64,000 nt of DNA from the NCBI GenBank assembly GCA_934402395.1, contig CAKRTQ010000012.1, positions 13,269 to 77,268 on the forward strand, in the 5' to 3' direction. The DNA is from an uncultured Eubacteriales bacterium (lineage in GTDB: Bacteria > Bacillota > Clostridia > Oscillospirales > CAG-272). Below, piece after piece: positions 49,111-57,862 of this stretch. Position 1 is the first letter of the stretch. Each line of letters starts with the position of its first letter. The notes below the pieces were generated by a model, which was given only the letters and a program-made list of their open reading frames with translations, searched no databases and had not been told where the DNA came from. A program made the translations under genes and the position numbers.

Positions 49111-50892
49111 TCAGTTCTTTATCTGCTGGCGGTTGAAGGACACGAAGGAAAGCACGGTAAAGACCGCCGCAGCCACTGCGAGCCATGCGATACCGATAAA
49201 TACATTGTATCTGCTGTCGGCAAGCGGTGAATATGAGTTTATGCCGATAAACGCTCCGAGTATACCGCCGCCGTTTATCTCTGCGTATGCCTCGGCAGTA
49301 TTTCCGATATACATCGTGAGGTCAAGGTAGGGGAGGGGGGTGTATTCGAGATGCAGCTTCCCGATGGAATTCATTGCAAGAGACAGCGTTACTACAACGG
49401 ATGTGCTGAATCTGCAGATCATAGAAAGCGCTATCGGGAGCGCCGGTTTCTTTATCAGAGTAGAAATAAGAAAAGTGAACAGCACAAGGGGAGAGGTCGA
49501 GAGCAGGGAAAGCAGTGCGCGCCACATAAGAGAGAACACCGCAGGAACCGCTACTACTTTTGTGCCATGGTTGAAAAGGGCTGTGCAGAAAAGGTCATTT
49601 ACGCCGAAAAACAGGCTGCATTCCGCCACAAGGATCACCGCTGCTGCTGCGGTGGCAGCGATCCACCATATATAAATGGAAATTATCTTTGAGGCAAGTA
49701 TGATTCCGCGACGGCGCGGACGTATAAGAAGCAGACGTATCGACCCGGAGGTGTATTCGTTTGAAAGTGTAGTGCCGGCGAGTATTGCAATGAATATCAC
49801 GAGCATTCCGAAGGATGATGAAAATTCGGAAAGAAAGAGGGTCTTTGTGGAGTCGTTCACCGTTCCGCGTATCGGAACGCCGCGCTCCATGCTTGCGCGT
49901 ATGAGTGCTGTTGTTTCATTAAAACGGCGGGCGTTTCCCTCGGTTTCGGCAACGTATTCCAGATATTCGGAATAGCCCGATGAAATACTATCGGCTGCTT
50001 CAAACAATTCGCGTGATGCCGTTACCGATGAGAAGCTGATACTTTGCAGCGGCTGCAGGGGACCGTTATACAGATTGACCGTATTGAACTGCCACCCGCC
50101 GTATTCGAACACGTTGTCGGTGAGCCACTGCCATGCCACGACGTTCAGCTCGTGCCACTCGGCTCTGCGCTCCCCGATCGCGATCTCATAAGCTATGAAT
50201 TCTGCGGAAAGCTCGGGTGTGAGCCGTGGGTCTTCGGGAGCATTGCCGCTTTTCAGATATTCTATGCTTTGGTGTTCGGTTTCAAGCGCAGCTTTGGCTT
50301 TTTCGAGCATGCTTGCATAGTAGTCCTTGAGCGTGTATGTGAGGATGCGTTCCTCAAGCTCCGCAAGCGCGTCTTTTTGCGTCTTGTATGTTGCCTCTAT
50401 GTTTTCGGGCAGGAGAACGGTCTGATAAGGATCTATCCCGTTGGGGTCTATCTCGTAAAGAAAACCTGCCATCATGGATTTGCTGATGTCGTCTCTGCCA
50501 ACGCCGTTCTCTTTTATCAGCTTTACAAGACCAACGGTGCCGCGCAGGGTGGTGTACTCCCGGCGGAATGCGGCTATGCGCCAGTCTTCCTGTATATTGT
50601 TTTTTTCAAAAAATTCCGTTGTGTCAAGGTATGTGCGGTAGTATTCGGCATCGCATATTCTGCCGTCTTCCTCCGCTCCCGCCAGCTGCTTTCTCAGGCG
50701 TTCGGCATTGTAACTCCAGTAATTGGAATCATGACCGCTGTAAGAGGGCGATTCGACTATTTTCTTGAGTGCGAAGTCAAGCAGCGGAGAAAGGGCTGTC
50801 AGCGCGGCGATTATTATCAGCAGCACGCGAAGCCCGGTCTGCTTAAGTACCTTTTTGTTTTCATTGCCTATGAGGCGTGCGAGTTTTTTCAC
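49111..50892 (-). CDS. ABC-2 exporter permease, paralogue A
   Basis: 593 residues, the same layout as the next gene: LIGNENKKVLKQTGLRVLL start, membrane helix, large extracellular part, about six membrane helices, SFVSFNRQQIKN end. The two are a tandem duplication that diverged, probably acting as a heterodimer with the ATPase encoded just upstream (4-base overlap). Many such exporters give bacteriocin resistance, but no peptide gene is seen. Confidence 0.88.
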   Translation of the reverse strand: MKKLARLIGNENKKVLKQTGLRVLLIIIAALTALSPLLDFALKKIVESPSYSGHDSNYWSYNAERLRKQLAGAEEDGRICDAEYYRTYLDTTEFFEKNNIQEDWRIAAFRREYTTLRGTVGLVKLIKENGVGRDDISKSMMAGFLYEIDPNGIDPYQTVLLPENIEATYKTQKDALAELEERILTYTLKDYYASMLEKAKAALETEHQSIEYLKSGNAPEDPRLTPELSAEFIAYEIAIGERRAEWHELNVVAWQWLTDNVFEYGGWQFNTVNLYNGPLQPLQSISFSSVTASRELFEAADSISSGYSEYLEYVAETEGNARRFNETTALIRASMERGVPIRGTVNDSTKTLFLSEFSSSFGMLVIFIAILAGTTLSNEYTSGSIRLLLIRPRRRGIILASKIISIYIWWIAATAAAAVILVAECSLFFGVNDLFCTALFNHGTKVVAVPAVFSLMWRALLSLLSTSPLVLFTFLISTLIKKPALPIALSMICRFSTSVVVTLSLAMNSIGKLHLEYTPLPYLDLTMYIGNTAEAYAEINGGGILGAFIGINSYSPLADSRYNVFIGIAWLAVAAAVFTVLSFVSFNRQQIKN

Positions 50893-51914
50893 AGACTGCC
50901 GCCCCCTTCCTCGCCGCTGTCCTTTTCAGACTGACCGGGCGCGGCGGCTTCCGCTTCAACGCCTGTATCGGGGGTGTATTCGCGGGTGGTGGCAAGGTAT
51001 ACATCCTCAAGCGAATGAGTTACCGGAGTGAGCGCCGATACATCGCAACCGGCTATGACAAGCGCGCGCATAAGCTCGCTCTCTCTGCCGGCGGGCAGAG
51101 TGACGCGCAGCTTTCCGCCGACCACTGCTGTGCGCACGCCGTCGCCGAGCCCGAGAGCCGCGGCTGTGGCGGTCTCGCGCTGCGAATCGGGAACGGACAC
51201 TTCGACCACTGCGTTGTCGCGGGCACCCGCGCTGCGGACTTCTTCTATCGACATTGTGCGCAGAAGCACGCCGTGGTCGAGAATGCCCACGCGGTCGCAC
51301 ATGAGGTCAAGCTCTGCCAGCTGATGACTTGAAACGAATACCGAAACATTTTCGTTGTGTGAAAGCTCCTTGAGTATATCGCGCAGCTCCTTTATGCCCG
51401 CAGGGTCAAGACCGTTTGTAGGCTCGTCAAGCACGATGAGACGCGGACGGTTGAGAAGCGCTTGCGCCAGTCCGAGCCGCTGACGCATACCGAGCGAATA
51501 CTTTGATATCTTATCCTTGGCGCGCGCATCGAGATGCACGAGCGCAAGCAGCTCGTCTATCCTCTCGCGCGGAACATCGTCATACATACGCCGGTAAAGC
51601 TCAAGGTTCTCGCGTCCCGAAAGGTACTTATACATTTCCGGATTTTCGATTATGCCGCCGACGCATGACATTGCCGCTTCAAAATCGGTTTTTACATTGT
51701 GACCGCAGATCGCTATTTCGCCGCTGTCGATACGTAAAAGACCGAGAACGAGCTTTATCGTGGTGGTCTTGCCCGATCCGTTGGGACCGAGAAAGCCGAA
51801 TATCTCTCCGGGCATAACGTCGAGACTGATATCTGACAGTATGCGGCGGTTCCCGAGTTGTTTTGAAAGGTGCTTTATCGAAAGCACCGGGGTCGTGGGA
51901 GTTGAGTTGTTCAT
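50889..51914 (-). CDS. ABC exporter ATP-binding protein
   Basis: About 341 residues: Walker A GPNGSGKT (about residue 40), signature YSLGMRQRLGLAQA, Walker B LIVLDEPTNGLDP, H-loop VSSHQL. A C-terminal extension (about 230-341) is of the kind found in bacitracin/lantibiotic exporter ATPases. Start 51914 follows AAAGGTAC; a frame from 51944 is longer. First gene of the exporter operon, transcribed from the promoter at 51950. Confidence 0.92.
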   Translation of the reverse strand: MNNSTPTTPVLSIKHLSKQLGNRRILSDISLDVMPGEIFGFLGPNGSGKTTTIKLVLGLLRIDSGEIAICGHNVKTDFEAAMSCVGGIIENPEMYKYLSGRENLELYRRMYDDVPRERIDELLALVHLDARAKDKISKYSLGMRQRLGLAQALLNRPRLIVLDEPTNGLDPAGIKELRDILKELSHNENVSVFVSSHQLAELDLMCDRVGILDHGVLLRTMSIEEVRSAGARDNAVVEVSVPDSQRETATAAALGLGDGVRTAVVGGKLRVTLPAGRESELMRALVIAGCDVSALTPVTHSLEDVYLATTREYTPDTGVEAEAAAPGQSEKDSGEEGGGSL

Positions 51915-51949
51915 GGCGGTACCGTACCTTTCGTTGATCTTCAAATTAA

Positions 51950-51977
51950 ATTATAGCATATTTTTGCCGCTTGTCAA
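51950..51977 (-). promoter_or_regulatory. Sigma-A promoter of the ABC-2 exporter operon
   Basis: On the minus strand TTGACA (51977-51972), 16-base spacer, TATAAT (51955-51950). Confidence 0.85.
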
Positions 51978-52122
51978 TGAAAATAATAGATTCTTTAATA
52001 TTTCGGATGCGTGTGCTCCGCCATTATTATACGCGAGTGGGTCAATTTGTTTGGCATAACACCGCCGCGCCTGTGAATATTATTTATATACGACAGTATG
52101 AAAAAACGTGGGGGCGATCGGG

Positions 52123-52719
52123 ATGAATGAGATCGACATTGTTGAACTGTTCGGCGGTGTGCCGCGCGAATATGAAATACAGCGCGAGCGCCGTATTTTC
52201 GGCAACGGAACGCCGCTTGTCTCCGCCGAGCTGGCAATACCGATGCTTGAGGGCGAGAATGCCGAAGCGGTCAATTCATTTTATTGCGATATGGCAGCGA
52301 AATTCATAGGTTGGCTTTCCGTGGACGGACTTGCGGCTGCAAACGCCGTATTTGAGATCGATCCCGACCCGCATCGGCGTTTTCGTTTCCGCAGGTTCTG
52401 CTTTTCGCTCGCCGCAACTCCCGGGTTCGTCTCCGGGGAATTCGTATCGGTCGGCGTCACCTGCACCGCAACGCGCGGCGGCTCCTGCCTCGGCGCATGG
52501 GTCGGAGCTCAGCAATGGCGTATGAAAGACGGGAAAATGCTTCTTTTGCGACATAAAAACGTTGACAAAAACGGGCGCGAGGCGGTTTTTTTTACACGCG
52601 ACGGGCAGCTGGCGGTCCTTGAGGCTACATCTGCGGGCGTAAGCGAGCGCCGTTCTAAGATTGATAATTCTTTGACGGAATTCAAAATGATTTCGAAATT
52701 ATTTGCAACAATAAGGTGA
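52123..52719 (+). CDS. Protein of unknown function
   Basis: About 198 residues; start at 52123 preferred over 52108. Alpha/beta protein without membrane segment; a Cys- and Gly-rich turn (VTCTATRGGSCLG, about 120-132). No family is recognised. It is upstream of the V-ATPase promoter and is probably a separate gene. Confidence 0.55.
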   Translation: MNEIDIVELFGGVPREYEIQRERRIFGNGTPLVSAELAIPMLEGENAEAVNSFYCDMAAKFIGWLSVDGLAAANAVFEIDPDPHRRFRFRRFCFSLAATPGFVSGEFVSVGVTCTATRGGSCLGAWVGAQQWRMKDGKMLLLRHKNVDKNGREAVFFTRDGQLAVLEATSAGVSERRSKIDNSLTEFKMISKLFATIR

Positions 52720-52725
52720 AAACGG

Positions 52726-52925
52726 TCGACATTCGGAGCTTTTTGTGGTATAATTATGCACGTAAGCCTGTCGCGGCGCGTTCGGTCCCTCCTTGCGGGG
52801 ACACCGGTTATTATGTGCGCGGCGGGTGCCGTATATTATCATATTTTAAATAGGAAGAAAGCAGTTACATTCAGAATCTGACACTGTGCCGCGGTGCGGC
52901 ACGGCGTGAAAGGAGTTGACGCAAA
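52726..52925 (+). promoter_or_regulatory. V-ATPase operon promoter and structured leader
   Basis: TCGACA (52726-52731), 17-base spacer, TATAAT (52749-52754). The leader of about 165 nt to the first gene can fold: GTGCCGC/GCGGCAC (about 52886-52902, loop GGT) near its 3' end, and CCC...GGGG at about 52787-52800. No known riboswitch is recognised. The 3' hairpin lies close to the AAAGGAG of ntpF. Confidence 0.7.
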
Positions 52926-53252
52926 ATGACGATGGATTCGCTGAGAGAGATACGTATTGCCGAGGAAAAAGCGGAAGCGATACGCAAAAATGCCGCCGAT
53001 GAAGCAAAGGCGCGGATATCGCGCGCGCACGCCGAAGCGGAAAAAATAATTGCCTCGGCGGATGCGGAGGCGCATCGCGAGGCTTCCGATGCGGTTGCCG
53101 AAATAACGCGGAAGGCGGACAGCCTTGTTGCCGCAGGCGCTGAAAAGGCGCAGAAGGATGCGGCGGCAGTGGAGTCCGGTGCTATGCGCAACACGGACGA
53201 GGCGGTCAAAATGATTTACTGGGAGATTGTAGAGAAATGTCTACGTGCGTAA
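52926..53252 (+). CDS. ntpF: V-type ATPase subunit H/G-like (peripheral stalk)
   Basis: 108 residues, almost entirely helical and rich in Ala, Glu and Lys, as expected for the peripheral-stalk coiled coil that pairs with subunit E. It is the first gene of the V-ATPase operon, which follows the Enterococcus hirae order ntpF-I-K-E-C-G-A-B-D. It overlaps ntpI by 16 bases. Confidence 0.8.
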   Translation: MTMDSLREIRIAEEKAEAIRKNAADEAKARISRAHAEAEKIIASADAEAHREASDAVAEITRKADSLVAAGAEKAQKDAAAVESGAMRNTDEAVKMIYWEIVEKCLRA

Positions 53253-55180
53253 TGAAAAGGCTGACGGTCTGGGCATACGCCTCCGATGCCGACACGGTAG
53301 CCGCTCGGCTGATAAAGCTTCGCTGCGTCGATGTTGACATGGCAGATGCCTCAGCCGACAGCTATCTTGTGCGGTATGATCCGTCCGAGCATATACGTGA
53401 ATGCGAAAATGAGCTTGCGCGCATCGAGTCGGCAATGGAACCGCTCTATCCGTACAGCAAAAAGCGCGGCGGACTCGGCGCAGCTCCGTCGGTAAGTGCG
53501 GACCGCGAGGCATTTGCCGCCGACCGCGGCGGCGTGCGCCGCGATGCCGCGTCGGTCGTTGAACGCATAAACGGTATGCGCGAGCGGCTTGCCTATATTG
53601 AACGCGAGCTTGCCGATGCGGCGTCAAAGGCAGAGGCGGCAAAGCCGTGGCTCGGCTGCGGGTTTTCACTTGATATGAAGGGGACCGACAGTACGCGTCT
53701 GGTCTTCGGCAGTCTGCCCCCATCTTTGGATGACAGCGCGATCGAAGCGAGGCTCGACGGCATTGCGGCGGCGTGGCGTACAGTCATGCGCGATCCGATT
53801 GCCATGTATGCCGTGTTCATTGCGGAAAAAAGCGATGCGGACGAGCTTTTGCGCCGTCTCAACACGATGGGTTTCGTGCGCGCGGTGTTCCCGGACGGAT
53901 GCGGCTGCGCCGAGGAGATATCTGCGGCGGCAAACGAAAAGACCGATGATCTTACCGCCGAAAGAGAAAACATTAAACAGACCTTCTGCGGTCTGGCGGG
54001 TCGGCTTGACGATCTGCGCGTCCTTTGGGACACAGTTTCGACCGAGCTTGTCGGTGAACGGCTGAAGGAAAAGCTGCTGGCTACCGGAAGCTGCATTCTG
54101 CTTCGCGGCTGGGTGCCGGCAAAAAGGACCGAAAAGGTCACGGCTGTTCTTGATGCCGTGGGCTGCGCATATGAGCTGACCGATCCCGAACCCGGCGACG
54201 ACGTTCCCGTAAAGCTTGAAAACAATCGCTTTGCATCCTGCTTTGAGTGGGTAGTGGCGATGTATTCGCTTCCCGCTTACGGAACGTTTGACCCGACCTT
54301 CATCATGAGCTTTTTCTATGTTCTGTTCTTTGCAATGATGTTTGCCGATGTCGGCTACGGACTCCTGCTTGCCGTTGGCGGCTTCCTTGTGCCGCGTCTG
54401 CTCCGCATGAAGCCCGAAAAAGCCGCGCCTTTCCGGATGTTCGCTTTCTGCGGTATCGGAAGCATTATCACCGGCGTGCTCTTCGGCGGTTACTTCGGCG
54501 ATCTGCCGCTCGCGCTTATCAGAGCTTTCGATCCCGGAGCGGAGCTGCCGTCAACGCTCGCCATTGTGGTCGATCCGGTGGCTGAACCCACGACCTTCCT
54601 CCTTATTGCGCTTGCGCTCGGATTTGTCCACCTCGTGGCGGGGCAGGCGATAAAGTTTTCGATAGTCTGGAAGGATTCGCCTGTTGACGCCATATGCGAT
54701 TATGCGCTTTTCTGGGCGCTTTACGGCGGACTTATAATGCTTATCATCGTTCCGTCGGTAGGTAAGTGGGTAGCGATCGGCGCGGCTGCGGCGATAGTCC
54801 TCACGGGCGGACGCAAAGAGAAGAACATCCTCATGCGTATCCCAAAAGGCTTTCTGGCGCTTTACGGTGTCGTCAGCTTCGGCTCGGATATCCTGTCTTA
54901 TTCAAGAATACTCGCACTTGCGCTGTCGGGCAGCGTTCTGGCGCAGGTCATGAACATTCTCGGCACGATGGGCTCAAGCCCGGTTGCGGTAGTGATAGGG
55001 ATGATACTGGTGTTCCTTGTCGGCCATACGATCAACCTTGCCCTCAGCACGCTCGGCTCATTCGTTCACACGAGCCGGCTTCAGTATATCGAATTCTTCG
55101 GAAAATTCTACGAGGACGGCGGCAGACCTTACGCGCCTGCCGAACCGTCGGAGAGATATTCCGATTATGATGCCGCCTGA
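53237..55180 (+). CDS. ntpI: V-type ATPase subunit I (membrane stator)
   Basis: 647 residues. The first about 330 form the cytoplasmic part with a long coiled coil; the rest has about seven to eight membrane segments carrying the ion half-channels, with the conserved Arg of SYSRILALALSGSVLA (about residue 560). It makes the static part of the ion channel against the K ring. Confidence 0.93.
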   Translation: MSTCVMKRLTVWAYASDADTVAARLIKLRCVDVDMADASADSYLVRYDPSEHIRECENELARIESAMEPLYPYSKKRGGLGAAPSVSADREAFAADRGGVRRDAASVVERINGMRERLAYIERELADAASKAEAAKPWLGCGFSLDMKGTDSTRLVFGSLPPSLDDSAIEARLDGIAAAWRTVMRDPIAMYAVFIAEKSDADELLRRLNTMGFVRAVFPDGCGCAEEISAAANEKTDDLTAERENIKQTFCGLAGRLDDLRVLWDTVSTELVGERLKEKLLATGSCILLRGWVPAKRTEKVTAVLDAVGCAYELTDPEPGDDVPVKLENNRFASCFEWVVAMYSLPAYGTFDPTFIMSFFYVLFFAMMFADVGYGLLLAVGGFLVPRLLRMKPEKAAPFRMFAFCGIGSIITGVLFGGYFGDLPLALIRAFDPGAELPSTLAIVVDPVAEPTTFLLIALALGFVHLVAGQAIKFSIVWKDSPVDAICDYALFWALYGGLIMLIIVPSVGKWVAIGAAAAIVLTGGRKEKNILMRIPKGFLALYGVVSFGSDILSYSRILALALSGSVLAQVMNILGTMGSSPVAVVIGMILVFLVGHTINLALSTLGSFVHTSRLQYIEFFGKFYEDGGRPYAPAEPSERYSDYDAA

Positions 55181-55235
55181 GCGGTAAAAATGAACCCGAA
55201 AAAATATCACATACATTCAAGGAGAAACAAAAATC

Positions 55236-55739
55236 ATGAATTTCGCTCAATTTTTCAGCAATCTGACAACAGGTGAGGGACTTGCCCTCATCGGCGCGGC
55301 TCTTGCCGTTATTCTTCCCGGCATGGGAAGCGCAAAAGCGGTCGGTTCGGTCGGCGAATCTCTTAACGGACTGCTCTCCGAGGATCCCTCCAAGTTCGGT
55401 AAGGCGTTTCTGCTCCAGGCTCTTCCCGCAACTCAGGGTATTTACGGCTTCATCGTCGCCTTCATGGTTATGATGAACATCGGTATTCTCGGCGGCGACC
55501 GCGTAACGACCTTAGGCGGCGGTCTTTACTACCTGTTTGCCTGCCTTCCCATTGCATTCTGCGGTTATCACTCTGCGATCCGTCAGGGTCGTGTTGCATC
55601 TGCCGGTATCGCAATGGTCGCAAAGCGTCCCGAGGCGTCCGGTAAGGCTGTGACCGCAACCGCGATGGTCGAGCTTTACGCTCTGCTGTCTCTTATCGCT
55701 TCCTTTCTGCTCGTTGTTTCCTATCCCGGCAACCTTTGA
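55236..55739 (+). CDS. ntpK: V-type ATPase subunit K, Na+-site type
   Basis: 167 residues in four membrane helices (two hairpins). Residues corresponding to the Na+ site of E. hirae NtpK (L61, T64, Q65, Q110, E139) are present as L63, T66, Q67 (LPATQG), Q117 (RQGRVASAG) and E146 (MVELYAL). Ring-forming proteolipid that carries the ion; the site predicts Na+ rather than H+ transport. Start after AAGGAG. Confidence 0.93.
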   Translation: MNFAQFFSNLTTGEGLALIGAALAVILPGMGSAKAVGSVGESLNGLLSEDPSKFGKAFLLQALPATQGIYGFIVAFMVMMNIGILGGDRVTTLGGGLYYLFACLPIAFCGYHSAIRQGRVASAGIAMVAKRPEASGKAVTATAMVELYALLSLIASFLLVVSYPGNL

Positions 55740-55782
55740 TCTGCGGGCTTTCCCGATATTACCGTGAAAGGCAGCAAAACCG

Positions 55783-56400
55783 ATGGTGGGACTTGAAAAG
55801 GTAACAAACAAAATAATCGCCTCTGCCGAGGCTGATGCCGCACGGATACTTGCCGAGGCTGATGCCGAATGCGCGGCAATTCTTGCCGCTGCCGAAGAAA
55901 ACGCGGCAAAGCTGCGGACTGACGCAGAGGACGCCGCCGACGCCGAGGGCGCGAGCGTGGTATCACGTGCGCGTGCCACTGCGGAGACGGAAAGGCGCGG
56001 AATACTGCTTGCGGGCAGATGCCGTGCGATAGATGCCGCCTTCAGCGCGGCTGAAAAGAAAATTTGCGGAATGCCGAGCGAAAATTATCTCGGTTTTCTG
56101 GTGGCTCTGGCGCGTGAAGCGTCCGCAGGTCAGAGCGGTGAATGCACTGTAACGCTCAACCGTTCCGACCGTGTAAGCTTCGGGCGCGCCCTTATCGAAC
56201 AGATGAAGTCGCGCGGCGACGGCATAGAGTGGCGTCTTTCTGACGGCGAGGCGCGGATCAGCGGAGGTCTTTTGCTTGACTTCGGCAAGACCCGCATAGA
56301 CTGTTCCGTGGCATCGCTGATAGCGGAGGCGCGTCCGGCGCTTGAGGCGGATGTCTGCCGCCTGCTGTTCGGTTCCGGAGAGGAACGTAAAAATGGCTGA
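55783..56400 (+). CDS. ntpE: V-type ATPase subunit E (peripheral stalk)
   Basis: 205 residues: N-terminal long charged helix (about 1-90), then an alpha/beta C-terminal domain ending with a conserved DFGKTRIDCSVASLI-type stretch. It holds A/B head and stator together with ntpF. The last bases overlap the ntpC start by 8. Confidence 0.85.
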   Translation: MVGLEKVTNKIIASAEADAARILAEADAECAAILAAAEENAAKLRTDAEDAADAEGASVVSRARATAETERRGILLAGRCRAIDAAFSAAEKKICGMPSENYLGFLVALAREASAGQSGECTVTLNRSDRVSFGRALIEQMKSRGDGIEWRLSDGEARISGGLLLDFGKTRIDCSVASLIAEARPALEADVCRLLFGSGEERKNG

Positions 56401-57415
56401 GCGTACGGCACGGGCGGCAAAATACCGCGAGGAGGACTACCGCTACGCTGCCGCAAAGGTCGCGGCTATGTCGTGCGAGCTTATTCCGGATCAGAGAATG
56501 ACCGATCTTGTGCGTGCGCGTGACGCGGCTGATGTCATGTCCCGCATTGCCGAGTACGGCTTTGACTCGCACGATGCGGGATACGAGGCATCGCTTACCG
56601 CCTATCTTGCCGCAAGGTACGAGCTTTTGCTTTCGTTCTGCCCGAGCACGCCGCTGGCGCGTCTTTGCAGAATGAGATACGACTGCAACAACCTCAAATC
56701 GGCAATAAAATGCCGCGCGGGCGGCAGAGATGCTGCGCCTCTGATGATAAGATGCGGTATTATTCCCGCCGATGATATTATTGCGGCGGCTGAAAAAAAT
56801 GATTTTTCCGTTTTTTCGGATGTTCTGCCGAACATGGCGCGCGCTGCGGCAATGGCGTCCGATGCTATAGGAAAAAGCGGAAATTCGCGTACGGTCGATT
56901 CACTGATAGACCGCGCCTGTTTTGCCGATATGCGCGCCGCAGCAAGGGAAACGGGAATACGCGAGGTTATGATGTTGCTTGAGCGCAAAACGGATGAGAC
57001 CAATCTGCTCACCGCCGCGCGTGTGCTTCGTCTGCGCGATGCGGGCATGCGGCGCGCTGTGTTTGATGATTCCGTCATATCCGGCGGAAAGATAGACATG
57101 GCAAAGCTCCGCGATGCCGACTCCATGGGCGCGCTTGCGGATCTTGCAGCCGGGGCGGGATACTCCGACGCAGCGGCAGCACTGCGCGGCGCGGGCAGCG
57201 ATGCCGCGTCTCTTGAGCACGTGGCACACGCTTTTGACAATGATTTCCTTGCAGCGGTCGGAAGCGTCACCGATATGCGGCTTCTCGGGGCATACCCGGT
57301 AATAGGGTATATCGTTTCGCTTGAATACGAGATCAAAAACCTGCGCATTATTCTGTCCGGCATCGCTGCCGGCGATGACCGCGCGCGTATAGAAGAAAGA
57401 CTTCGGCTTGCCTGA
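56393..57415 (+). CDS. ntpC: V-type ATPase subunit C (rotor neck)
   Basis: About 340 residues, all helical, the socket that connects the central shaft to the K ring. Start at 56393, after GGAGAGGAA; the ATG at 56342 would lie well inside ntpE. Motifs typical of the family: YDCNNLKSAIKCR and YEIKNLRIILSG near the end. Confidence 0.9.
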   Translation: MAERTARAAKYREEDYRYAAAKVAAMSCELIPDQRMTDLVRARDAADVMSRIAEYGFDSHDAGYEASLTAYLAARYELLLSFCPSTPLARLCRMRYDCNNLKSAIKCRAGGRDAAPLMIRCGIIPADDIIAAAEKNDFSVFSDVLPNMARAAAMASDAIGKSGNSRTVDSLIDRACFADMRAAARETGIREVMMLLERKTDETNLLTAARVLRLRDAGMRRAVFDDSVISGGKIDMAKLRDADSMGALADLAAGAGYSDAAAALRGAGSDAASLEHVAHAFDNDFLAAVGSVTDMRLLGAYPVIGYIVSLEYEIKNLRIILSGIAAGDDRARIEERLRLA

Positions 57416-57439
57416 CGGCGGCGGGAAGGGTTATTTGAA

Positions 57440-57775
57440 ATGTATAAAGTAGCAGTCATAGGTGCAAGGCAGGATATATTGGGCTTTTCGGCTCTCGGCT
57501 TCACCGTGCTTGAGGCGCAGGACGCCGATGCGGCGCGCAGTGCGCTCAGACTGGCAACTGCCGGCGTAGGCGCGGAAGGTGCTCAGGACGGCGGGTATGC
57601 GGTGATATTCATAACCGAGATCTACGCCGCGGCGCTTGCCGAGGATATTGCGGACTTTGACGATGTTCCAACGCCCGCGATACTGCCGATCCCGTCTGCG
57701 GGAAGCGACGGCGGATTCGGCATGAAGGCACTGCACGACCGCGTAAAGCGCGCCGTGGGCAGTGATATTCTCTGA
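57440..57775 (+). CDS. ntpG: V-type ATPase subunit F (shaft tip)
   Basis: 111 residues, slightly longer than usual, Rossmann-like: YKVAVIGARQDILGFSALGF at the start, IFITE in the middle, and basic helix at the end (HDRVKRAVG). It caps the D shaft. Symbol by E. hirae usage. Confidence 0.88.
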   Translation: MYKVAVIGARQDILGFSALGFTVLEAQDADAARSALRLATAGVGAEGAQDGGYAVIFITEIYAAALAEDIADFDDVPTPAILPIPSAGSDGGFGMKALHDRVKRAVGSDIL

Positions 57776-57862
57776 TCTCCCGAAAATACCGCAGGACCTG
57801 CGCCGTCCGGCGGCATAGTCTGACCAATCGGGCGCAAATAGCCGAGAAAGGCATGAATTGAA

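Noticed and set aside
52755..52925. Known riboswitch before the V-ATPase genes
   Set aside because: Hairpins are present, but no consensus of a riboswitch class known to me could be matched.
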